NCBI GenBank assembly: GCA_035493895.1
Contig: DATJHM010000074.1
Span: 1 to 10,429 of the forward strand
Direction: 5' to 3'
DNA from: DATJHM01 sp035493895
GTDB lineage: Bacteria > Chloroflexota > Ktedonobacteria > Ktedonobacterales > Ktedonobacteraceae
Length of the DNA: 10,429 nucleotides
Shown in pieces: positions 4,310 through 10,429 of the stretch (positions are counted from its first letter, which is position 1; each line of letters starts with the position of its first letter). The notes beneath the pieces are model-generated. The model was not told the DNA's origin. It made no database searches and saw only the letters and a list, made by a program, of their open reading frames with translations. The position numbers and the translations under genes are program-made.

Positions 4310-6721
4310 CTACGATTTTTTATGTTGTACTGGTATATATGGCCGCATCATCTCGTTATCCTCATGATCGAGGATATGACAATGCCAGACATAACCAGGG
4401 CCGCACGTCGGGTCGAACGGGTAGAGATTTTCGCCCGCTCTGACTCTCTTGACGGGCACTGTCAGCGGTGCCCAGCGGACGACAATGCGCGTCACCTGAT
4501 TGGGATACATCTTCACCGTATCTTTCCACCCGGCTTCATTAGGATCAGGCGGAACGATCTGGCCTGTCAGGAAGGGGGTAACATCCGGATTTCCACCAAT
4601 TGCGCCACTCGTGTTGGGCGAATTATACAGCAAAGGTGGACCATAGCCGGGAAGAAATACTCCCCCAGGAGTAGCCGGACTTGCATTGGCGGGCGCGGGA
4701 TATTTCGACCAGTGCAGGTCATTCGGGAAGCGGGCACTACTCACAGCCGCCGGAAATGCGGCATCATAGGTGAAACTATAATTCGTCACATCGAAATCCT
4801 GGCGGTTCAAGAGCTGAAATTGGACAAGGTGAAGATGGATTGGATGAGCATCCGCAGTCAGGTTAATGATCTCCCACTCTTCCGTCGAGCCAACCTCCGG
4901 CAATTCAGTCATGAAAGCTCCTTGCTCCTGACTGAAACGCGAGCCAGGGATCGGTATATCTGTCCCTGCATGAACTCCTGTAAATAGCGTATTGTTGAGC
5001 AGAATTTCGATAGGACCGCCCGGTCCCGACACTTCGATCAGTACCAGTTGCCGTCTCTGCGATAACTTTACACCAGGTGCCAACGTACCATTCGCCGGAT
5101 TGACTAACCGCACAATCGGCCTGGGATAAGGCGGGTACGGATGATGGTGTTTCTCATGATGTTTCTCATGATGTTTCTTGTGGTGCTTCTCATGGTGTGG
5201 GGGTTTCGCATGATCAGGATGTTTGTGCAGATGTTGATCATGATCAGGATGTTTCTCAGGTTTGTGATGTTGGTCATGATCAGGGTGTTGGCCATGCTCA
5301 TGATGGAGATCAACCGCTTGACTTCGTAGCGGCTTTCCGCTTTTCGGGTCGTAGGTCGTATCCGGATGAGACAGCGGCAGAGTGACACGGAATTGCATAA
5401 TCCGGCCCGTCGTTGCCGGATCAAGAATATTCCCATCCGGATAGGGCGCTGCCGCAGTGTTCACAAGCGTAAAAGTTCGGCCCTCCAGACCTGCAAAATC
5501 AATAATAATGTCCGCTCGCTCTCCAGGAGCAAGAAGGAGGGGGAGAGCATTTGGATCTTGCGGATTGTTTAGCTCGACCGGACGATCGAGCAACCCGCCG
5601 TCAGTACCTATCTGCCAGAAAGGCGGGCCAGGATCATTATTTGATAAGTCTACCAGGCGCATTTCATAGAAGCGTGCATTGGAGCCATCCAGGAGGCGAA
5701 AACGGTAGCGCCTCGGCTCAACCTCGAGAAAGGGCCAGGTCTTTCCATTGACCATAATGGTATCCCCAAAAAATTCGGGAATCCAGTATGGGTGTATAGA
5801 GGGATTGGGCGGAGGGCCATTGAGTCCCGTAGGATCAGCAGCGGGAGAACCATCGGGAAAGAGGATCTGTCCATTTGTATCAAATTGCCGATCAGCAATA
5901 GCAATCTCGACTTCCTGATGACCGGTCGGCAGGTTGAGAGGATTACCAGGCAGCCCGGTGTCATATCGGTCACGCAGAAGATAAAAAGCAAAGAGCCCGG
6001 CGAAAACATTGAGGCGTGTTATGCCCATTGCATGATCATGAAACCAGAGCGTTGTTGGCGGCTGTGCATTCGGATAGCGATAGATAGCAGCATTTGAAGA
6101 AGTCGGCTCCAGGGTATTGTATGCACTGCCATGAATACCGTTTTGCGTAAACCAGGCCATTGGACCACCATCAAATTGAGAAGGAACTTCTCCACCATGC
6201 CAGTGGGGAGAGATTGGAACAGGACCCTTGTAAAGCGCAGCGGAAGGCTCCTGTTTCAAAGGGTTTGCCCAAAAGAGCGTCTGGTCAACCGTAAGCAAAG
6301 GTTCGACTTTGGAACTCATCGGGCGCGGAAGATGATTGATGTAGGTCACATACGTTGGCTTGCCCTGGATAGCCTCGATCGTGAACCCCGGGCTTGAAAC
6401 AGGTCTACCATCAACCTTATACCCCCACACATAAGTACCTGCACTGAATGGGGCACTCAAGCTGGTATAAAATTGCGCGGGTAGGATCTTCTGCTGAAAT
6501 TCCCGTATGCTCACAGTGATGCAGTCACTTTTGACTCTGCTCCCCACAAATGTTGGCAGAGGCTCCACGAATTGCGAGATGTTCGCACCGGGGAACGGCG
6601 TCTGTGGCACCTGCTGTGAGGCAAAAGCGTGTGGAATAACGGAAAGCGCTTCATCAGTGAGGGTGAGTGCGCCTGCTCCCACTACGGCACTGATCTTGAG
6701 AAACTGCCTTCTATCCGTCAT
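4310..6721 (-). CDS. Tat-exported multicopper oxidase, CotA/bilirubin oxidase type, with a His-rich insert
   Basis: This is an 803-residue three-cupredoxin oxidase that couples one-electron oxidation of a substrate to four-electron reduction of O2. The chosen start (6721) follows AAAGGGA and places the Tat motif DRRQFLK at residues 3-9, with a hydrophobic stretch and AFA-S cleavage-like site by about 36. Starts at 6739 and 6757 are possible but lack ribosome sites. Copper motifs are complete: HWH (173-175), HDH (228-230), HPIHLH (626-631) and HCHILDHEDNEMM (780-792). The Cys781, His786 and Met791 spacing matches the T1 copper centre of CotA. WFHDHAMGITRLNVFAGLFAFYLLRD (226-251) is typical of this subfamily. 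The protein is far longer than CotA (about 513 residues), partly through a segment at 473-527 with 24 His. The substrate could be phenolics, Mn, Fe or Cu, and cannot be settled from sequence. It lies 421 nt upstream of the flavin operon on the same strand. Confidence 0.93.
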   Translation of the reverse strand: MTDRRQFLKISAVVGAGALTLTDEALSVIPHAFASQQVPQTPFPGANISQFVEPLPTFVGSRVKSDCITVSIREFQQKILPAQFYTSLSAPFSAGTYVWGYKVDGRPVSSPGFTIEAIQGKPTYVTYINHLPRPMSSKVEPLLTVDQTLFWANPLKQEPSAALYKGPVPISPHWHGGEVPSQFDGGPMAWFTQNGIHGSAYNTLEPTSSNAAIYRYPNAQPPTTLWFHDHAMGITRLNVFAGLFAFYLLRDRYDTGLPGNPLNLPTGHQEVEIAIADRQFDTNGQILFPDGSPAADPTGLNGPPPNPSIHPYWIPEFFGDTIMVNGKTWPFLEVEPRRYRFRLLDGSNARFYEMRLVDLSNNDPGPPFWQIGTDGGLLDRPVELNNPQDPNALPLLLAPGERADIIIDFAGLEGRTFTLVNTAAAPYPDGNILDPATTGRIMQFRVTLPLSHPDTTYDPKSGKPLRSQAVDLHHEHGQHPDHDQHHKPEKHPDHDQHLHKHPDHAKPPHHEKHHKKHHEKHHEKHHHPYPPYPRPIVRLVNPANGTLAPGVKLSQRRQLVLIEVSGPGGPIEILLNNTLFTGVHAGTDIPIPGSRFSQEQGAFMTELPEVGSTEEWEIINLTADAHPIHLHLVQFQLLNRQDFDVTNYSFTYDAAFPAAVSSARFPNDLHWSKYPAPANASPATPGGVFLPGYGPPLLYNSPNTSGAIGGNPDVTPFLTGQIVPPDPNEAGWKDTVKMYPNQVTRIVVRWAPLTVPVKRVRAGENLYPFDPTCGPGYVWHCHILDHEDNEMMRPYIPVQHKKS
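5141..5305 (-). repeat. Degenerate tandem repeats encoding a His-rich segment of the oxidase
   Basis: Four 12-bp units related to GTTTCTCATGAT (plus-strand sense) run from 5149 to 5196 and encode HHEK/HHKK tetrads. A second motif, CATGATCAGGATGTT with one variable base, occurs at 5209-5223, 5239-5253 and 5275-5289 and encodes HPDHD-like units. Together they give 24 His in 55 residues. The slightly diverged copies point to expansion by replication slippage and suggest that length may vary between strains. Confidence 0.8.
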
Positions 6722-6769
6722 AACAAAATTCCCTTTCATAGGCGTAATTATACTCATGCATTCGCCGGC

Positions 6770-6809
6770 CTGATATATAGCGTCATTTTTATCAATGCGG
6801 ATATATCAG
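6770..6809. promoter_or_regulatory. Inverted repeat in the divergent promoter region, possible operator
   Basis: CTGATATAT (6770-6778) and ATATATCAG (6801-6809) are perfect 9-bp arms with a 22-nt spacer. A related ATATCTGAT lies at 6861-6869. The arms lie between the oxidase start codon and its best -10 sequence, where a repressor could block transcription. The AT-rich arms make chance plausible. Confidence 0.3.
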
Positions 6810-6823
6810 CAGCGTCTGAAACC

Positions 6824-6829
6824 ATTATA
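6824..6829 (-). promoter_or_regulatory. -10 element for the multicopper oxidase gene
   Basis: A perfect TATAAT on the minus strand lies about 100 nt upstream of the chosen start at 6721. There is no convincing -35 at 16-18 nt, so the promoter may need an activator. The inverted repeat at 6770-6809 would fall in its early transcribed region. Confidence 0.35.
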
Positions 6830-6917
6830 AAAACTGCAAAAATTTAGATATTTACACAAGATATCTGATAGTACAGAACATCTCCCTCTCCAATCATGAA
6901 AGTGCCTTTTCTACTTG

Positions 6918-6926
6918 TGATATACT
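6918..6926 (+). promoter_or_regulatory. Extended -10 promoter candidate for the FHA-ABC transporter
   Basis: TGATATACT at 6918-6926 matches an extended -10 (TGN followed by a 5/6 TATAAT match). No -35 is obvious, as is usual for extended -10 promoters. Transcription would begin near 6933, leaving a leader of about 120 nt before the start codon. That leader contains a short CCTCA/TGAGG hairpin (6949-6953 with 6961-6965). Confidence 0.4.
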
Positions 6927-7040
6927 TTTCACCGGGAAACTTTTTTCACCTCATCTGAACTGAGGAAGTGCTTCTCCTTTCAGAAATAGAAGAGCATCTT
7001 TTTGCCATTCTTTTGAAACATGGATCGTTAAGCAGCATTT

Positions 7041-7056
7041 GGAGGAGTCAAGTTTG
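7041..7056 (+). promoter_or_regulatory. Ribosome binding site that selects a TTG start
   Basis: GGAGGA at 7041-7046 is followed after 7 nt by TTG at 7054-7056. An in-frame TTG at 7039 overlaps the ribosome site itself and cannot use it, and the first in-frame ATG (7099) falls inside the first FHA domain. The TTG at 7054 is therefore the best start. Confidence 0.75.
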
Positions 7057-10000
7057 GAACTAGCACAGGATCTCAGCAGCCGAGCGGCAGTCAAATTTAT
7101 GAGTGGTCCCCTGGCCGGGCAGATTATTCGCATCCAGAAACCATTGATAGAGATTGGCCGGGATGGTCAGAATGATATAGTCATCCTCGATCCACGGGTT
7201 TCCAGACATCATGCACGCATTCGCCTCACGCATACGACATGGACGATTGAATGCATTTCGCCAAACGGTCTCATTGCCATCAATCAACAACCGATGCAAC
7301 AGGGAACGCTCCAGCATGAATCTGTCGTCAGCCTGGGAGGGGATACCTCTTTTGTCTTCCTTTTGTCAGATTCAACGCTGCCGTCTTTACCAACGGAGAT
7401 ACTTCCTTCGCCCGCTACACCACAACCGCCTTCGCCCATGCCAGCCATACGCTATCCAAAGAATATTCCGGCAAACGCTTCTCCCACGGCTACCGTCCTT
7501 GCCTCTACAACGCCCTCGTTAATTATCAGTAGTAATGTGCATAGTAGCCAGCAAATCTATGCGCTCAAAAGGGAAGTACAGGCGTTCACCATTGGGAGAG
7601 ATCCCTCCAGCGATATTCCGATCGGTGAACGGGTCGTTTCTGCTCTCCATGCTCAGATCATCCGTGAGAATGGCAAGCTGGTACTGATACATCCCCATCC
7701 GGCGCGCGAAAAAACGTTGAACGGGCTCTTGTATCAGGGACGGCACATCAGTGGCAGTGAACACTTTCGCAAAGCGCTGGTCAAAGGTGATGTCTTTCGT
7801 ATCGGCGATGAGCACGGCACCTTAATCACGTTGACGTATGATGATAACGATACACAGGTTCCGTTAGAGGAGGTATCCGCACTACCACCTATCCCCCTCA
7901 ATGTTGATAGGTTAACAATAGGGAGAGCGCCCGATAATACCGTTATGCTGCATCATCCTCAGGTCTCCATGCACCACGCAATGCTGACAAAAATTGACGG
8001 GGCCTACCAACTCATTGATACGAATAGCACCAATCATGTCTATATCAACGGCGACCGCGTTACGCATCAGATCCTTAAAACTGGGGATGAGATACGTATC
8101 GGCCCCTATCGTCTCACCTATACAGGGACTGAACTGAGGCCGTACGATGAGAGCAGCAATATCCGTATTGATGCACTTCACCTCAAAAAAGCGGGCAATA
8201 AGAATGTGATATTGCTCAACGATATCTCACTGGTCATTCCACCTCGCTCATTCGTCGCGCTTGTCGGTGGCTCTGGCGCTGGCAAATCGACCCTGATGGA
8301 TGCGCTGAATGGGCTGCGTCCGGCGCAAGAAGGGTCAGTGCTCTACAATGGCATGGACTATTATCGCAATCTCGCCGCCTTCAGCACACAACTTGGCTAT
8401 GTACCACAGGACGATATTGTCCACCGAGATCTGACGGTTGATCGCGCACTCTATTATGCCGCTCGCCTGCGTCTCCCCAGCGATTTTAGCCGCGAGCAGA
8501 TACGCCGCCGCATTGATGAGGTGCTCGAAGATGTGGAAATGACCGAACGCCGCTCTCTACTGGTCAGTAAACTCTCAGGAGGACAACGCAAACGCGTCTC
8601 GATCGCCCTCGAATTGCTGGCTAATCCCGGTATCTTCTTTCTGGACGAGCCCACGTCGGGCCTTGATCCAGGGCTGGATCGCAAGATGATGATGCTCTTA
8701 CGTCGGCTCGCGGACCGTGGGCGCACGATTATTCTGGTGACGCATGCGACCAATAATATCAATACCTGCGATTATGTCTGTTTCCTCGCTCAGGGTGGAC
8801 GCCTTGCCTATTTTGGTCCTCCCAATGAGGCCAAGACTTTTTTTGAGAAGACCGACTTTGGCGAGATTTATAGTACCCTGGAACCCACAAAAGAGGAACC
8901 TGATATTCCGCAAAAAGCCGAGTTTCGCTTCCACGAATCAAACGATTATCAGAAGTATGTGGCAACCCCTCTGAGGCAGGGACAAATGCCGCAAACACCC
9001 AGACCTGCACCACCAGCGGCCGAGAAAACGAAAAAGCGTGTGAAGTATGGCAACCCGTGGACGCAGTTTATTCTGCTCTCAACGCGCTATCTTGAATTGT
9101 TGAAGAACGATGTAGGCAACCTGCTCATTCTGCTCTTACAGGCTCCTATTATTGCGATTATGCTGGTATTGATGGTCCGCTTTGAGGTGGGGCCTGGCGT
9201 TTTTGATGCCAACAAACTCGTACAGTGCAGCACACAGATTATTACCTCGTCCGGTCCACTCGCGCTTCCGCAGGCGCAAAAAGCTACGCAGATCAATTGC
9301 GATAGCGTCCAGACGTTCCTGAAAAATGATCCCAATGGGCAGGCATTTGTACGCCAGCGTGGTGGAGAACAGCAGGCTTTACAGGATTTTATTCTGCCTG
9401 GACCGGGCGCGGACGCGCAAAAGGTGCTCTTTATCATGGCTTTTGCGACGGTGCTCTTCGGCTGCATTAATGGAGCGCGTGAGATCGTCAAGGAAGCGGC
9501 CATCTACAAACGTGAGCGTACGGTCAATCTGGGGATCATGCCGTACATGTTCTCCAAGATTGTTGTGCTTGGTCTCCTCTGTCTCTTCCAGAGCGCGGTG
9601 CTGGTCTTTGTGGTAGAAGTCGGCGAGCCACTTCATCAAGGCATCTTCCTTCATCCTATCCTGGAGACCTATATCACGCTTGCCCTCACCTCGCTCGGCG
9701 GGCTCATGATCGGCCTGACGATTTCGGCGATTGCGCCGAACAATGACCGCGCCATTAGCTTTGTGCCGATCATTCTGCTGCCACAGGTGATCTTTTCGGG
9801 GGCAATCATTCCGCTCAAAGACTGGCTGACGCAGGTGATGGCGACCATTTTCCCCACACGCTGGGCAATGGCGGCGCTGGGCTCCTCGATTGGCTTGCAT
9901 GCAGACAAAGTCGGTGGCGATACGCTCTTCGGCAATGACTATACCTATCACAGCACCCTTTTCTCTATCTACAGCCAGACCGATGCACTCCATCGGCTCT

Positions 10001-10089
10001 TACTCGCCTGGATCGCCATGGGCATCATTATCGTCGTGCTGATGATCGTTATCGGCATCTTTCTGAAGATGAAGGACGTTCGTGCCTGA
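7054..10089 (+). CDS. ABCG-type half-transporter with three N-terminal FHA domains
   Basis: This 1011-residue membrane protein has five parts. FHA domains lie at about residues 12-110, 155-270 and 275-365, with core arginines R36, R182 and R291 in GR motifs. Each keeps a SxxH-type strand (SRHH, SALH, SMHH) and a downstream Asn-containing loop, so all three may bind phosphothreonine. A Pro/Thr/Ser-rich linker (about 110-165) joins the first two. The ATPase follows, with Walker A GGSGAGKST ending near K411, LSGGQRKR at 507-514, Walker B D531-E532 and H-loop H564. The permease has six helices (about 690-709, 791-807, 833-855, 873-893, 900-920, 982-1004) with an external loop of about 80 residues containing two Cys. 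The ATPase-before-permease order fits ABCG/White transporters, which act as dimers. The closest known plan is mycobacterial Rv1747, which has two FHA domains and is controlled by Ser/Thr kinase PknF. The substrate is unknown, and no kinase gene is visible here. Confidence 0.92.
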   Translation: MELAQDLSSRAAVKFMSGPLAGQIIRIQKPLIEIGRDGQNDIVILDPRVSRHHARIRLTHTTWTIECISPNGLIAINQQPMQQGTLQHESVVSLGGDTSFVFLLSDSTLPSLPTEILPSPATPQPPSPMPAIRYPKNIPANASPTATVLASTTPSLIISSNVHSSQQIYALKREVQAFTIGRDPSSDIPIGERVVSALHAQIIRENGKLVLIHPHPAREKTLNGLLYQGRHISGSEHFRKALVKGDVFRIGDEHGTLITLTYDDNDTQVPLEEVSALPPIPLNVDRLTIGRAPDNTVMLHHPQVSMHHAMLTKIDGAYQLIDTNSTNHVYINGDRVTHQILKTGDEIRIGPYRLTYTGTELRPYDESSNIRIDALHLKKAGNKNVILLNDISLVIPPRSFVALVGGSGAGKSTLMDALNGLRPAQEGSVLYNGMDYYRNLAAFSTQLGYVPQDDIVHRDLTVDRALYYAARLRLPSDFSREQIRRRIDEVLEDVEMTERRSLLVSKLSGGQRKRVSIALELLANPGIFFLDEPTSGLDPGLDRKMMMLLRRLADRGRTIILVTHATNNINTCDYVCFLAQGGRLAYFGPPNEAKTFFEKTDFGEIYSTLEPTKEEPDIPQKAEFRFHESNDYQKYVATPLRQGQMPQTPRPAPPAAEKTKKRVKYGNPWTQFILLSTRYLELLKNDVGNLLILLLQAPIIAIMLVLMVRFEVGPGVFDANKLVQCSTQIITSSGPLALPQAQKATQINCDSVQTFLKNDPNGQAFVRQRGGEQQALQDFILPGPGADAQKVLFIMAFATVLFGCINGAREIVKEAAIYKRERTVNLGIMPYMFSKIVVLGLLCLFQSAVLVFVVEVGEPLHQGIFLHPILETYITLALTSLGGLMIGLTISAIAPNNDRAISFVPIILLPQVIFSGAIIPLKDWLTQVMATIFPTRWAMAALGSSIGLHADKVGGDTLFGNDYTYHSTLFSIYSQTDALHRLLLAWIAMGIIIVVLMIVIGIFLKMKDVRA

Positions 10090-10101
10090 ACTCACCTCTT
10101 C

Positions 10102-10133
10102 TCAGTCGCAAGATAGTCGTATCTTGCGACTGA
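10102..10133. terminator. 14-bp perfect hairpin between convergent genes
   Basis: TCAGTCGCAAGATA (10102-10115) pairs fully with 10120-10133 around a GTCG loop. It sits 13 nt past the transporter stop and about 40 nt past the stop of the converging minus-strand gene, so it could serve both. Neither side has a T-run, so termination may be imperfect or need a factor. Confidence 0.55.
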
Positions 10134-10174
10134 TCCACCCTCATCCCCATGCAATATCCATTGATATCAACTCA

Positions 10175-10429
10175 TTACAGTTTCCAGATTTTCACATCAT
10201 GAAAAGCAACTTCGGTGGGTTCACTGTTATCTAGCGAGAAAAGAGCAAACTGGTTTTTACTCATCGTCGTTCCAGTCACGCTGCCAATCTTCTTTTTGTT
10301 GACATAAAGAGAGATAGTGCGACCATTTGCGACGACAGCGACCACATTATGCTGATTCAGGCCAAGATGGACGGCCGAAGAGATGCTCTCAAACGGTATA
10401 CTGGTTTTTGCGCCCGTGCTATCCTGGAG
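10175..10429 (-). CDS. C-terminal part of a protein with a LamG/DUF1080-like beta-sandwich domain
   Basis: An open frame enters from the right edge of the window and ends at TAA (10177-10175), giving the last 84 residues. The start lies outside. The sequence alternates hydrophobic and polar residues as beta strands do: HNVVAVVANGRTISLYVN, KKIGSVTG, NQFALFSLDN and TEVAFHDVKIWKL. This is the usual ending of concanavalin A-like sandwich domains (LamG, DUF1080-like), with 'VxVxNGxxIxLYVN' and a final 'VxFxDVKIW'. From memory, similar C-terminal domains occur on Ktedonobacter surface proteins and Ser/Thr kinases, but the rest of this protein is not visible and no such role can be assigned. It converges on the FHA-ABC gene with 85 nt between the stops. 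Confidence 0.75.
   Translation of the reverse strand, partial: LQDSTGAKTSIPFESISSAVHLGLNQHNVVAVVANGRTISLYVNKKKIGSVTGTTMSKNQFALFSLDNSEPTEVAFHDVKIWKL

Noticed and set aside
5141..5329. Plus-strand ORF rich in Met, Phe and Val resembling a membrane peptide
   Set aside because: It is the reverse complement of the His-rich codons of the oxidase (CAT read as ATG) and has no ribosome site or domain.
6722..6757. Longer oxidase N-terminus starting at 6757 or 6739
   Set aside because: Neither Met has a ribosome site, and the added residues would move the Tat motif away from the N-terminus. The start at 6721 fits better, though the longer forms are not excluded.
7039..7053. TTG at 7039 as the transporter start
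   Set aside because: The GGAGGA ribosome site lies inside this extension at 7041-7046 and serves the TTG at 7054 instead.
9379..9993. 204-residue minus-strand ORF
   Set aside because: It lies wholly inside the transporter's permease coding region and has no recognisable domain, so it is a shadow of that gene.

Overview
The window looks like chromosomal DNA from a member of the Chloroflexota, most likely the class Ktedonobacteria. This is inferred from gene content and style: moderate GC, a long CotA-type multicopper oxidase, an ABCG-type transporter with several FHA domains, and a partial protein whose C-terminal beta-sandwich resembles one I associate with Ktedonobacter proteins. No rRNA, tRNA, CRISPR array, transposase or phage gene is visible, and no database search was possible.

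Layout. At 93-725 (+) is an unrecognised, mostly disordered 210-residue protein whose two halves use different arginine codons. From 726 to 1157 there is only a possible small zinc-ribbon ORF on the minus strand (769-1035) and a strong 21-bp inverted repeat (1066-1131). From 3888 down to 1158 (-) runs a tight three-gene operon: an exported FMN-binding protein, ApbE (the FMN transferase that flavinylates such proteins), and an RnfD/NqrB-like membrane domain fused to a ferredoxin-NAD(P)H reductase module. Upstream of it, at 3889-4309, lie a possible 23-codon leader ORF, a promoter candidate, a Pho-box-like direct repeat and two stem-loops.

From 6721 down to 4310 (-) is a Tat-exported three-domain multicopper oxidase with all four copper motifs and an extra 55-residue segment containing 24 histidines. 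A divergent regulatory region (6722-7053) separates it from 7054-10089 (+), a 1011-residue half-transporter with three FHA domains, an ABCG-like ATPase and six membrane helices. A 14-bp hairpin follows it. The window ends inside a minus-strand gene (stop at 10175) that converges on the transporter.

How the genes may work together. The flavin operon has all the parts needed to move electrons from cytoplasmic NAD(P)H through a membrane flavoprotein to a covalently flavinylated protein outside the membrane. The adjacent exported copper oxidase could use O2 or metals in the same compartment, but that link is inference from proximity only. The FHA-ABC transporter is probably controlled by Ser/Thr phosphorylation, by analogy with mycobacterial Rv1747.
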